Origin: Actinoplanes regularis
Lineage (GTDB): Bacteria; Actinomycetota; Actinomycetes; Mycobacteriales; Micromonosporaceae
NCBI RefSeq assembly: GCF_900188005.1
Contig: NZ_FZNR01000007.1
Span: forward strand, 1-64,000
Direction: 5' to 3'
DNA length: 64,000 nt
Shown: one piece after another, positions 45,923-54,461 of the stretch
How positions within the stretch are numbered: position 1 is the stretch's first letter
How the letters are laid out: every line of letters begins with the position of its first letter
Notes under the pieces: generated by a model
The model's database searches: none
What the model was told of the DNA's origin: nothing
Seen by the model: only the letters and a program-made list of their open reading frames with translations
Position numbers and translations under genes: made by a program

Positions 45923-47050
45923 TCAAGCCGCAGCCCCGCTTGTCGTGTACGACGGCTGGCGCACCGTGGCGCGCCGGATGCGGACCAGCTCCGGCACGGA
46001 GGTGATCACGGCCGGGGAGATCGGAGCGGCGATCCGTACCCGCGAATCGTGGTTGACGGTGACCGCAACGGCCACCTCGGCCGGCGGCTGGGTCTCCACG
46101 GCCGTGGGCGGCTCGGCGGGACGCAGCTTCCGCACGGTGCGGACCGCGACCACCACCGCGCCCGGCGCCGCCGCGACGAAGGCACAGATTCCGTACGCCA
46201 CAGCGATCGTCACGCCCTGCTCCGCGCTCAGTCCGGCCGCGCCGAACGCCCAGGCCAGCACGCCCTCGCGGGGCCCCCAGCCGCCTACGTTCAGCGGGAT
46301 TCCCATCGCCAGCAGCGCCAGCAGCAGCATCGGCGCCAGCGTCAGCAGCGACGCCCCGTTCCCGGCCACCCGCGCCGCCACCAGGAACGTCGCCAGGTGC
46401 CCGAGCAGCACCATCGCGGAGGCGAACAGCACGCCCGGCCAGTTGCGGCGCGACAGCAGGCCGGACCGGATCTCGGCGGCACCGGTCCGGGCGGCGCCGG
46501 CCAGCTTCGAACCGCCGCGCCGCGCGCGCCGGCCCACCACCACGACCAGCAGCACCGCGATCGCCGCGGCCGCGACCGTCAGGGCGACCGACTTCCCGTG
46601 CTCGCCGAGCAGGCTCAGCACCGGCGACGGCACCGTGAACAGCACCGCGCCGCCCACGACCACCAGCACGAGCTGGCCAGCGGTGCGCTCCAGCACCACG
46701 GCCCGGACGCCGCGCCCCACGTCGCCCTCCTCGCGACCGTGCGACACGGCCCGGCCGACGTCGCCGAGGACCCCGCCGGGCAGCGCCGCGTTGAGGAAGA
46801 GCGCCTGGTAGTAGTCGGCGGTCGCGTCCTTCAGTGACAGCCGCAGGCCCAGCCCGCGGGCCACCAGGCACCAGCGCCAGGCGCTGAGCACCGTGGTGAC
46901 CACGCCGATCCCGAAGGCCAGCGCGAGGGTGCCGCCGTCGAGTACCCGCAGCCCGTCCAGGAACGCGCCGGTGCCCAGCCGCCAAAGCACCACCGCGATG
47001 ATCGCGGCGCCTCCCAGCAGGCGGGCCCATGCCCAGAACGATCGGCTCAC
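45923..47050 (-). CDS. Lysylphosphatidylglycerol synthase-type membrane protein (flippase-like)
   Basis: A 375-residue integral membrane protein of the LPG_synthase_TM/UPF0104 family. It has about eight hydrophobic segments, the early motif SAWRWCLVARGLGL, the family core FLNAALPGGVLGDVGRAV and the later MGIPLNVGGWGPREGVLAWA. The last 70 residues are soluble. Members move lipids or lipid-linked intermediates across membranes. It starts at GTG after a GAGGGG RBS. It is the last gene of the minus-strand set running from 50401. Confidence 0.88.
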   Translation of the reverse strand: MSRSFWAWARLLGGAAIIAVVLWRLGTGAFLDGLRVLDGGTLALAFGIGVVTTVLSAWRWCLVARGLGLRLSLKDATADYYQALFLNAALPGGVLGDVGRAVSHGREEGDVGRGVRAVVLERTAGQLVLVVVGGAVLFTVPSPVLSLLGEHGKSVALTVAAAAIAVLLVVVVGRRARRGGSKLAGAARTGAAEIRSGLLSRRNWPGVLFASAMVLLGHLATFLVAARVAGNGASLLTLAPMLLLALLAMGIPLNVGGWGPREGVLAWAFGAAGLSAEQGVTIAVAYGICAFVAAAPGAVVVAVRTVRKLRPAEPPTAVETQPPAEVAVAVTVNHDSRVRIAAPISPAVITSVPELVRIRRATVRQPSYTTSGAAA

Positions 47051-47111
47051 TTTGTCTTCGTCCCCTCGTCGCTTCCTCAGGGACTAGTACGCCCGACCCT
47101 TGCACCACGGT

Positions 47112-47876
47112 TCATTCGAAGATCGCTAAAACATCCTTGTGGCCGACCGTCAGCTCCGGAAGGCTGGTCAGCCGATCCCGCAGATAGGCGTCGAACCCCA
47201 GTTCAGGACGCTGTTCGGCGGCCGCGCCGACCCAGCCGCGCAGCCACTCGGCGGTCAAGTCGGGACATTGCGGCCCGAGCCGCCACGGGCTCTCCCGGGT
47301 GATCACCCGGGCTCCGGCCTTCTCGAACGCCGCCGCCGCGTAGGCGGGGGCGTCCGGGCCGAGCAGCAGCCGCCCGCCGCTCTCCCGCCGCTGGTGCGCG
47401 TTGAAGGCGGCCTCGACCTCCGCGTCCCGCTCGTCCGCGGGCGTGAACCGGACCTGCCCGGTCACCGAGAGCGTGAACAGCGCGTTCGTCCGCGCCTGCG
47501 CGCACACCTCGACCAGGCGATCGATCTCGGCGGCGGTGAGCAGGTCCAGCAGCGCCGAACAGGTGACCAGGTCAGCGCCGGTGAGGTCGTCACGGGTCAG
47601 CGCGGTCACGTCCCGCTCGTCGATCGCCACGTTCACGCCCTCCGGCATCCGGTCGGCGGCGATCTCCAGCAGGTCGTGGTCGCGGTCGGTGAGGATCCAG
47701 AACTGCGGGACCGGCAGCCGCGGCGCCAGCCACCGCCCCAGCGAGCCGGTGCCGCAGCCCAGGTCCCGGATCACCTTGACCGGCCGGGGCAGCAGCCCGA
47801 CCAGCTCCAGGGAGCGGGCGTCGGCGTCGGCGGGCTCGCGCAGGCCCAGCCAGTCGGGGCTGAATTCTCCGGTCAT
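47112..47876 (-). CDS. SAM-dependent methyltransferase
   Basis: A 254-residue class I methyltransferase: SAM site VIRDLGCGTGSLGRWLAPRL, acidic strand ILTDRDHDLLEIAA, then VAIDERDVTAL and ADLVTCSALLDLLTAAEI. The substrate is unknown. The ATG overlaps the glycosyltransferase stop (ATGA), so the two are translationally coupled and probably act on the same product. Confidence 0.87.
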   Translation of the reverse strand: MTGEFSPDWLGLREPADADARSLELVGLLPRPVKVIRDLGCGTGSLGRWLAPRLPVPQFWILTDRDHDLLEIAADRMPEGVNVAIDERDVTALTRDDLTGADLVTCSALLDLLTAAEIDRLVEVCAQARTNALFTLSVTGQVRFTPADERDAEVEAAFNAHQRRESGGRLLLGPDAPAYAAAAFEKAGARVITRESPWRLGPQCPDLTAEWLRGWVGAAAEQRPELGFDAYLRDRLTSLPELTVGHKDVLAIFE

Positions 47877-48970
47877 GCGGTTCCTTCCTCGATCTTTCGC
47901 AGAATGGCGGCCAGGCTGCGAGCGGTCTCGTCCCAGCCGGTCAGGGTCTCGCGGCGGGCCGCCGCCCGGGCCCGCCAGAGTTCGCGCAGGCCGGCGTCGG
48001 TGAGCCAGGCCCGCAGGGTCGCGGCGAGCGCGTCCGGGTCGTCCGGAGGCAGGAGCTCTCCCGGTACGGCGCCCGGGTCCCCGGCTTCGCCGAGCGCCTC
48101 CGGCACCCCGCCGACGTCGCTGGCGACCACCGGCAGGCCGTGGGCCAGGGCTTCGGTGACGACCATGCCGTACGTCTCGGCGCGCGACGGCAGCACGAAG
48201 AGATCCGCGTCCGCGTAGGCCGCCGCCAGCCGCGCGCCGGCCAGCGCACCCGGGAACCTGACCCGTCCGGCGAGCCGGGCGGGCACGGGCGGGACGGTGC
48301 CGGCGCCGACGAAGGCGCATTCCCACGCGAGGTCGGTGAGCCGTTCGAGGGCCGCGAGCAGGATGTCCTGGCCCTTGCGCGGGGTCAGCGACGCCACGCA
48401 GAGCAGGCGGTGGCCGGTGGGGGAGGGGACGGCCGGGGTGGCCAGGTCGACCCCGGGGGCGGCGACGTGCACCCGCGCGAGGCCGTGCATCGCGGCGACG
48501 TGGTCGGCCGCCGGGGTGCTGGTCGCGACGACGCCGGCGGCGAGCCGCAGGGCGCGGCGCTCGAGGGCGCGCAGCTCGGCCGCCTCGGTGGGGGAGAGGC
48601 CGGTCTCGTCGCTGAGCGGCAGGTGCACCAGGATAACCAGGCGCAGGCGGGTGGCCTGCGGTTCCAGGACCTCCGGCACGCCGCAGGCGACCAGCCCGTC
48701 GAGCAGGACCGTCGAGCCGTCGGGAAGTCCCGCGAGAACGCGGGCCAGCCGGTCCCGGTCGGCCGTGGCGGGGCGGGGCCAGGCGCCGGGGACGGTCGTC
48801 TCCCGTACCGCGAACGAATCGGACGTGGCGGGAGCCGCGCCGGGGACCTCGGCCGTCGCGGACATCGCGGCTAGGTGGTCGAGGACCTGGCGGTCGTAGC
48901 GGTTACCGCCGCTGGGTGCTGCCGGGTCGTCGACGCCGGCCGGCAGCACCACGTGGAGAGCGGAACTCAC
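47873..48970 (-). CDS. Family 4 glycosyltransferase
   Basis: A 365-residue retaining GT-B glycosyltransferase. The C-terminal nucleotide-sugar domain is clear: LLCVASLTPRKGQDILLAAL, FVLPSRAETYGMVVTEALAH and GLPVVASDVGGVPEAL with the family E-x7-E. The N-terminal domain starts LHVVLPAGVDDPAAPSGGNR. It starts at GTG, overlapping the PTPS-like stop (GTGA), and overlaps the methyltransferase gene at its other end. The sugar and acceptor are unknown. Confidence 0.9.
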   Translation of the reverse strand: MSSALHVVLPAGVDDPAAPSGGNRYDRQVLDHLAAMSATAEVPGAAPATSDSFAVRETTVPGAWPRPATADRDRLARVLAGLPDGSTVLLDGLVACGVPEVLEPQATRLRLVILVHLPLSDETGLSPTEAAELRALERRALRLAAGVVATSTPAADHVAAMHGLARVHVAAPGVDLATPAVPSPTGHRLLCVASLTPRKGQDILLAALERLTDLAWECAFVGAGTVPPVPARLAGRVRFPGALAGARLAAAYADADLFVLPSRAETYGMVVTEALAHGLPVVASDVGGVPEALGEAGDPGAVPGELLPPDDPDALAATLRAWLTDAGLRELWRARAAARRETLTGWDETARSLAAILRKIEEGTA

Positions 48971-49368
48971 CGCAGGGTTCGCTCGTAGCTCGCCCAGGCG
49001 ATGTGCGACTCGTGCAGGGTGACCTGGATCCCGGTGAGGCCGGCGGCGCCCCGGCCGAGCTCACCGGCGGTGACCCGAACGGCCAGCCGGTCGGCGATGA
49101 CCTTGGCCAGGAACTCGGTGGAGGTGTTGACGCCGGTGAACTCCGGGTCGTCGTCCAGGTTGCGGTAGCTGAGCCCGGAGCAGATGGTGCGCAGCTGCTC
49201 ACTGGCGAGGCCGATGTCGACGACGATGTTGTCATCGTCCAGTTCCGGGCGGCGGAACGTGGCGTCCACCAGGAAGGTGGCGCCGTGCAGCCGCTGCGCG
49301 GGCCCGAAGACCTCGCCGGAGAAGCTGTGCGCGATCATGATGTGGTCGCGGACGGTGACGCTGAACAA
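48967..49368 (-). CDS. PTPS/QueD-like protein with altered active site
   Basis: A 133-residue T-fold protein of the 6-pyruvoyl/6-carboxy-tetrahydropterin synthase family: HIMIAHSFSGEVFGPAQRLH, VDATFRRPELDDDNIVVDIG, NTSTEFLAKVIADRL and LHESHIAWASYE. Compared with QueD (CGRLHGH), the site reads AQRLHGA, so the catalytic Cys and the third zinc His are replaced. The QueD Asp-His pair (LDHHYLN) reads LSYRNLD. Canonical chemistry is therefore doubtful. It starts at TTG, with AGGAG seven bases upstream; it overlaps the GT4 gene. Confidence 0.85.
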   Translation of the reverse strand: MFSVTVRDHIMIAHSFSGEVFGPAQRLHGATFLVDATFRRPELDDDNIVVDIGLASEQLRTICSGLSYRNLDDDPEFTGVNTSTEFLAKVIADRLAVRVTAGELGRGAAGLTGIQVTLHESHIAWASYERTLR

Positions 49369-49426
49369 GAGCTCTCTCCTCGATTCGCGGATCTTCCCTG
49401 CACAACGGTTACCCACTCCGGAAAGA

Positions 49427-50401
49427 TCAATTCGCGGCGGGGTAGTCGATCACGTGACAGAGCGCGGCAAGGCTGCCGTCGGCGAGCCGGGAGAGTACCG
49501 CGGGCAGGTCCTCGAAGCCGGACCGGCCGGTCAGCAGCGCCTCGAAACGGTCGTCGCGCAGCAGCCGGAGGGCCAGCTCGAGGCGTTCGGCGTAGGTCCG
49601 GCCCCGCTGCGGGAGGATCCCGCCGACCTGGCTGCTGCGGATGGTCAGGCGCCGGGAGTGGAAGAACTCGCCGAGCCGCAGCGGAACCTCGCGGTCGCCG
49701 TACCAGCTCAACTCGACCACGGTCTTCTCCGGGGCGACCAGCTCGAGCGAACGGGTCAGGCCGGCCGGGTTGGCACTGGCGTGAATCACCAGGTCACGGC
49801 CGGTCGCCGCGGCCTCGGGCAGGGCGAAGTCCACGCCCAGCGCGTCGGCGACCGTCTTGCGCGCCGGATCCGCGTCGACCAGTTGCACGTCGGCGGCGGG
49901 GAAGCCGGCCAGGACCGCGGCCACCGAGGAGCCGACCATGCCGCCGCCGACCACGCTGATCCGGTCGCCGAGCTGCGGGGCGGCGTCCCAGACCGCGTTC
50001 ACGGCCGTCTCGACGGTGCCGGTGAGCACGGCCCGGGCGGCGGGGACCCCGTCGGGGACGACGGTGACGGCCTCGATCGGGACGACGTACCGGGTCTGGT
50101 GCGGGAAGAGGCAGAACACCGTCCGGTTCAGCAACTCGGCGGGGCCCTCCTCGACCACTCCGACGTTCAGGTAGCCGTACTTCACCGGCCCGGAGAAGTC
50201 GCCGGCCTGGAACGGCGCGCGCATCGTCGTCCACTGGTTCTCCGGCACGCGCCCCTGGAAGACCAGGGTCTCGGTGCCCCGGCTCACCCCGGAGTGCAGG
50301 GTGCGCACCAGCACCTCACCCGGACCGGGACTCGGCACCCTTTCGGGGCGTACCTCCCCCAATCCGGGGTATGTCGACCAAAAGGCCCTCGCGTCGAACA
50401 C
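49427..50401 (-). CDS. MDR-family dehydrogenase
   Basis: A 324-residue medium-chain dehydrogenase/reductase of the branch annotated as zinc-binding or BchC-like alcohol dehydrogenases. N-terminal GroES-like domain: PSPGPGEVLVRTLHSGVSRG, TETLVFQG and KYGYLNVGVVEEG. Rossmann motif: ISVVGGGMVGSSVAAVLAGF. The structural-zinc cysteine cluster is absent. It starts at GTG and heads the minus-strand set, divergent from the CDP-alcohol phosphatidyltransferase gene (78-base gap). Confidence 0.85.
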   Translation of the reverse strand: MFDARAFWSTYPGLGEVRPERVPSPGPGEVLVRTLHSGVSRGTETLVFQGRVPENQWTTMRAPFQAGDFSGPVKYGYLNVGVVEEGPAELLNRTVFCLFPHQTRYVVPIEAVTVVPDGVPAARAVLTGTVETAVNAVWDAAPQLGDRISVVGGGMVGSSVAAVLAGFPAADVQLVDADPARKTVADALGVDFALPEAAATGRDLVIHASANPAGLTRSLELVAPEKTVVELSWYGDREVPLRLGEFFHSRRLTIRSSQVGGILPQRGRTYAERLELALRLLRDDRFEALLTGRSGFEDLPAVLSRLADGSLAALCHVIDYPAAN

Positions 50402-50479
50402 AGACCAACTCCTCTGAACCGAAAGTCCTCGACAAGCGTGTGAGTGGAGGACAGCAGATTGACCCTAAGTCCAGGAGGC

Positions 50480-51247
50480 ATGGTGACCGTCACTACCGCC
50501 ACGACGACCCCGTTCCGGGCACCCTTCGCCGGATTCGCGGCCCAGCTCGCGCTGATCGCGTTGCTGGCCGGGAACGCGGGGCTCACGCTGGCCGGTGGGA
50601 TCGCCGGGATCGCCTACGGAGTGGTCCTCTGCGCCCTGCTCGGCGCCGCCCTGGACCGGGCCGGGATGACGTTCCTGGGCTGGGCCAACCTGGTCACGTT
50701 CAGCCGGGCGATCCTCGCCGGCGGGGTGACCGCCCTGGTCACCAGCTCGGTCCTGGGCCACGAGATCCCGGTCTGGCTGCTGGCCACGATCGCGACGGTG
50801 GCCCTGGCGATGGACGGGGTGGACGGGCAGGTGGCCCGCCGTACCGGAACCACCTCGGCGCTCGGAGCGCGCTTCGACATGGAGGTGGACGCCTTCCTGA
50901 TCCTGGTGCTCAGCGTCTACGCGGCGGTCTCCTACGGCTGGTGGGCGCTCGCCATCGGCGCGTTCCGCTACGCCTTCGTCGCCGCCTCCTGGGCCCTGCC
51001 GTGGCTGAACGCCGCCCTGCCGCCGCGCTTCTCCCGCAAGGTCGTCGCCGCCCAGCAGGGCGTCCTGCTCGTGGTCGTGGCGACCGGGCTGCTGCCGGCC
51101 TGGGCCGCGGTCCTTGTCCTGGCGGTCGCGCTCGGCTCGCTGACCTGGTCGTTCGGACGGGACATCCGGTGGCTGTACCGGGCGTCGCGGCTCCGCGAGG
51201 ACGCGCGCACCCGCTGGTCGATGACCCTGGTCACCGGACGCGCTTGA
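50480..51247 (+). CDS. CDP-alcohol phosphatidyltransferase
   Basis: A 255-residue membrane enzyme with about six hydrophobic helices. The complete family motif DX2DGX2ARX8GX3DX3D starts at Asp112 (DGVDGQVARRTGTTSALGAR, then FDMEVD). These enzymes transfer a phosphoalcohol from CDP to an alcohol, making phospholipids or phosphodiester-linked polar products. The ATG at 50480 is only one base from AGGAGG, so GTG 50483 or an upstream start is possible. It is divergent from the MDR gene and its 3' end overlaps the BtuF-like gene by 17 bases. Confidence 0.88.
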   Translation: MVTVTTATTTPFRAPFAGFAAQLALIALLAGNAGLTLAGGIAGIAYGVVLCALLGAALDRAGMTFLGWANLVTFSRAILAGGVTALVTSSVLGHEIPVWLLATIATVALAMDGVDGQVARRTGTTSALGARFDMEVDAFLILVLSVYAAVSYGWWALAIGAFRYAFVAASWALPWLNAALPPRFSRKVVAAQQGVLLVVVATGLLPAWAAVLVLAVALGSLTWSFGRDIRWLYRASRLREDARTRWSMTLVTGRA

Positions 51248-52103
51248 TCGTTCCCGGCCGGGCCGGCGGGTGCAGGATCGCGGCGATCGCCTCCACCCCG
51301 TCGACCAGCCGCGGCCCCGGGCGTACCACCAGGCCGTCCCCGTCGATCGCCCACACCTGGGCGTCCGGGAAGTGCGGCAGCACCGCCTCGGCCTGCCGGG
51401 CCGCGCCGTCCAGGTGATAGCCGCAGGGCGTCACCAGCACGATCTCCGGCCCCGGCGCCACCAGTTCGGACCAGGAGACCTGAACGGACCGCTGCCCGGG
51501 CCGCGCCGCCACCGCCTCGCCCCCGGCCGCGGCGATCAGGTCCGGCACCCAGTGCCCGGCGGTGAACGGCGGATCGACCCACTCCACGACCGCCACTCGC
51601 GGCCGCGGCCGGCCGGCCACCGCCGCCGCCACGGCGGCCAGGCGCCCCTGCAGGACGGCGACCAGCTCACGACCCCGCTCCGGTACGCCGGCGGCCGCGG
51701 CCACCTCGACGAACGTGCCCAGCACGTCGGCCAGTGAGTGCGGGTCGAGGCTGAGCACGTCGGCCCGGCAGCCCAGGTGGTCCAGCGCGTCGTCGACATG
51801 CCCGGACGGCAGGGCGCAGACCCGGCACAGGTCCTGCGTCAGGATCAGGTCCGGCGCCAGGCCGGCGAGCGCGTCCGCGTGCAGCGTGTAGAGGTCGCCA
51901 CCGGCCGCGAGCTGCGTGCGTACGTAGTCGTCGATCTCGGTCGGGGTCAGATCCCGGGTGTCCCGGCCGCCGACCACGACGGTCTTCGACGAGCGGGCGT
52001 GGGCCGGCTCGTCACACTCGAACGTCACGCCGACCAGGTCGTCGCCGAGGCCCAGGGCGTACACGATCTCGGTGGCGGACGGCAGCAGCGATACCAGGCG
52101 CAT
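51231..52103 (-). CDS. BtuF-like cobalamin-binding protein without signal peptide
   Basis: A 290-residue type III periplasmic-binding-protein fold of the BtuF/FecB superfamily. It starts MRLVSLLPSATEIVYALGLG and continues with LVGVTFECDEPAHA, LTQDLCRVCALPSG and VSWSELVAPGPEIVLVTPCG. There is no signal peptide or lipobox, so it should act in the cytoplasm. A leaderless group annotated as cobalamin-binding proteins occurs in actinobacteria. It lies ten bases downstream of an alpha/beta hydrolase gene on the same strand. Confidence 0.8.
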   Translation of the reverse strand: MRLVSLLPSATEIVYALGLGDDLVGVTFECDEPAHARSSKTVVVGGRDTRDLTPTEIDDYVRTQLAAGGDLYTLHADALAGLAPDLILTQDLCRVCALPSGHVDDALDHLGCRADVLSLDPHSLADVLGTFVEVAAAAGVPERGRELVAVLQGRLAAVAAAVAGRPRPRVAVVEWVDPPFTAGHWVPDLIAAAGGEAVAARPGQRSVQVSWSELVAPGPEIVLVTPCGYHLDGAARQAEAVLPHFPDAQVWAIDGDGLVVRPGPRLVDGVEAIAAILHPPARPGTIKRVR

Positions 52104-52113
52104 ACCTGGGACT

Positions 52114-52986
52114 CTAAGGCTCGCCCAGGATCGCGCCGAGGACCTGATCCCACACGGCACGGGGCGGCATCTCGTGACCGACCCCCTCCAGCCAGACCAG
52201 CCGGGAGCCGGGGATGACCCGGGCCAGCTCGCGCGGGTGCTCCGCCGGGAAACGCTGGTCCAGGGTGCCGTGCAGGATCAGCGTCGGCACCGTGATCGCC
52301 CGGAGCCGTTCGCGGACCGGTGGACCGTAACCAGCCTTCCGGTGGTTCAGGCGGGCGGCGGCCAGGTCCGCCGAGCGGTCGAAGATCCGCTCGGCGAGGC
52401 GGCGCAGCTGCGGCTCGTCCGGCGTGAACGGGCCACCCCGGGCGCGGATCTCGGCGATCAGGCAGGCCACCGCCGCGCGCCGGTTCGACCAGTCGACCTC
52501 GTCGGTGGTGGGCTGGACGCGCACCTCGGTGCCGGGGGCGGCGCGGACCGCGACCGCGGTCATGCCGGCCAGCACGGGGGTGGCGTCCGGGCCGAGGCCC
52601 GCGCTGGTGGAGATCAGGGCGAGGGAGAGGACCCGGTCCGGGTGCTCGACGGCGATGCGCTGGGCCAGCGCGCCGCCGAGAGAGAGCCCGACCAGGTGGG
52701 CGGCGGGTACGCCGAGCGCATCCAGCACGCCGAGGGCGTCGTTCATCAGGTCCACGCCCGAGTACTCGGCGCCGGACGGGAACGACGTGGAGCGTCCGGT
52801 GTCGCGATGGTCGTACCGGATCACGAACCGTCCGCCGGCGGCCAGCCGGCGGCAGAACTCGTCGTCCCACCAGTCCATCGAGCTGGCCTCGCCGGCCAGC
52901 AGCAGGAGAGGCGGATCGGTCCGTTCACCGAAGGTTTCCAGGCATACCTGGATGCCGTTGACCGGCATCATCGTCTCGGTCACCAC
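52114..52986 (-). CDS. Alpha/beta hydrolase
   Basis: A 290-residue serine hydrolase: oxyanion-hole region LLLAGEASSMDWW, nucleophile elbow VGLSLGGALAQ, acidic residue in LILHGTLDQRFP and catalytic His in VGHEMPP. YDHRDTGRST is typical of the epoxide-hydrolase/haloperoxidase-like branch. No substrate can be assigned. It starts at GTG; several nearby starts are possible. Confidence 0.88.
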   Translation of the reverse strand: MVTETMMPVNGIQVCLETFGERTDPPLLLLAGEASSMDWWDDEFCRRLAAGGRFVIRYDHRDTGRSTSFPSGAEYSGVDLMNDALGVLDALGVPAAHLVGLSLGGALAQRIAVEHPDRVLSLALISTSAGLGPDATPVLAGMTAVAVRAAPGTEVRVQPTTDEVDWSNRRAAVACLIAEIRARGGPFTPDEPQLRRLAERIFDRSADLAAARLNHRKAGYGPPVRERLRAITVPTLILHGTLDQRFPAEHPRELARVIPGSRLVWLEGVGHEMPPRAVWDQVLGAILGEP

Positions 52987-53165
52987 CAGCTCATTGTGGC
53001 GGCGCTCACCGACAGTCAGGTTAAAAGCGGATCACAAGGGACGACGAGATCGATGTGAGCGGTGCTCACTTGTCCCGGTCCGGCGGGCGATCACGGGCCG
53101 GAGATGCCGAGTTCGCCGGGTCGCGCCGCGCACTATGGTTGACTCCGCGTGTGACTTTACCCGTA

Positions 53166-53528
53166 ATGTCGGAATTCGAGCCGCATCGGATCGAGTTCGA
53201 CGCGACGTTGGACGGCATGAAGGTGCCCGGGCTGCGGGCCGAGTTCTTCCGCCGGCCCGAGGGCGACCGGATCGCCAGCGTCGGGCGCTACTTCTTCGGC
53301 GACCAGGAGTTGCTGCTCGCCTGGGGGTACGTGGACGAGGAGCACTGCCGGCACAACGCCGTGCGGGACCCGGCGGGCGGCTGGCATCCGGCGGCGGCCG
53401 GCTGTCCGGAGGTCGAGCTGATAAAGGACGGCCAGGCCGTGATCGGCCTGGCCGTGCGTGCCGCCGGTGGCAACTGGGTGCGGGCCGTGCGTGAGCAGTG
53501 CGCTGCCGGGAAAGAGGCCGGGGGCTGA
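53166..53528 (+). CDS. Hypothetical protein
   Basis: About 120 residues with coherent codon use: MSEFEPHRIEFDATLDGMKV, then GDRIASVGRYFFGDQELLLA and WGYVDEEHCRHN. It is soluble, with no signal and no recognised family. A GTG at 53151 could also serve as the start; neither has a clear RBS. Confidence 0.5.
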   Translation: MSEFEPHRIEFDATLDGMKVPGLRAEFFRRPEGDRIASVGRYFFGDQELLLAWGYVDEEHCRHNAVRDPAGGWHPAAAGCPEVELIKDGQAVIGLAVRAAGGNWVRAVREQCAAGKEAGG

Positions 53529-53549
53529 GACCGGCTTCCGGGGCGGGCG

Positions 53550-53915
53550 CTAGCGGGAGGCGGGCGCCGTGGCGGCGGCGCGCGCCTGGTTGCGGACGGT
53601 CCGCAGGGAGACCGCGGTCACCCCGATGGCCAGTACGAAGAGGGCGAGATGCAGGTACGGGTTCACGATCGGTACGAACCCGATCACCGCGACCGGGATC
53701 TGCACCACCGCGATGAGCGCGGCCATCAGCCACTTGCTGCGACCGCTCCACAGCATCGCGGTCCACACCGGCGCCGACACGACCAGCAGGGTCAGGGCGT
53801 CGAGCACGGCGTGGAAGTAGACGTTGTGAACGTTGTTGTGGGCGAACGCCTGGGCCGGGGAGGCGATCCACAGACCGGCGACCACGGCGGCGAGAACGAC
53901 AGCGGCACGACGCAT
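53550..53915 (-). CDS. Small membrane protein
   Basis: A 121-residue protein with an N-terminal signal-like helix (MRRAAVVLAAVVAGLWIASP), a His/Asn-rich stretch (FAHNNVHNVYFHAVLDAL) and three further hydrophobic helices, ending in a basic tail. The ATG at 53915 has GGAGG five bases upstream. The family was not recognised. Confidence 0.65.
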   Translation of the reverse strand: MRRAAVVLAAVVAGLWIASPAQAFAHNNVHNVYFHAVLDALTLLVVSAPVWTAMLWSGRSKWLMAALIAVVQIPVAVIGFVPIVNPYLHLALFVLAIGVTAVSLRTVRNQARAAATAPASR

Positions 53916-54091
53916 GGGATCCTCCAGCGTTATCAAACTGTTGCTCCGAGTAATCACGGTATAAAACCGGCAGGCACCCCGTAAAGCCTCACGTGGATTC
54001 ATTCTTCCTGATGGCACAGTCGCTTTCCGTGCCGGTGATCTTGCCTGAACGGGCCACTGTCACGTGCAGTGATGTTCACTAGCCTGCCTGG

Positions 54092-54361
54092 GTGCGCTTG
54101 ATCGAGTTGGCAACGACGTGTGCGGTGACGGTGAGTATTGCCGGCACTTCTTACGCTGCGTTGAACCCCGAGAAATTGAAGGCCGACACGATCGTGGTGG
54201 CGGACCGGGCGACCTGCCGGATCGTGGATTCGGCGATCGTCGCCTACATCGCGGTCAACGACACCGACCCGACGTCGATCGCGCAGCTCCCCCCGTACGT
54301 CGACGGCGACATCACGCGCTACCGGATCGTCGCGGGCCGGGCCGCGGGCCCCGGCTGCTGA
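54092..54361 (+). CDS. Small secreted protein with pilin-like C-terminal pattern
   Basis: An 89-residue protein with a hydrophobic N-terminus (LATTCAVTVSIAGTSYAAL). The remainder (CRIVDSAIVAYIAVNDTDPT, then SIAQLPPYVDG and YRIVAG) follows the AxxAYxAxNxxxPTS...YxxG pattern seen in pseudopilin-like proteins. It starts at GTG without a clear RBS. No pilus genes are nearby, so the resemblance may be structural only. Confidence 0.5.
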   Translation: MRLIELATTCAVTVSIAGTSYAALNPEKLKADTIVVADRATCRIVDSAIVAYIAVNDTDPTSIAQLPPYVDGDITRYRIVAGRAAGPGC

Positions 54362-54461
54362 GCCCGTCCGCCCGATTTGTCCATCAGGGCGGGCGGTGGT
54401 GACCGGTGACCGTCCCCGGCGTCATACGATCGGCGTTGACACCGGACAAGGACGGAAACGG

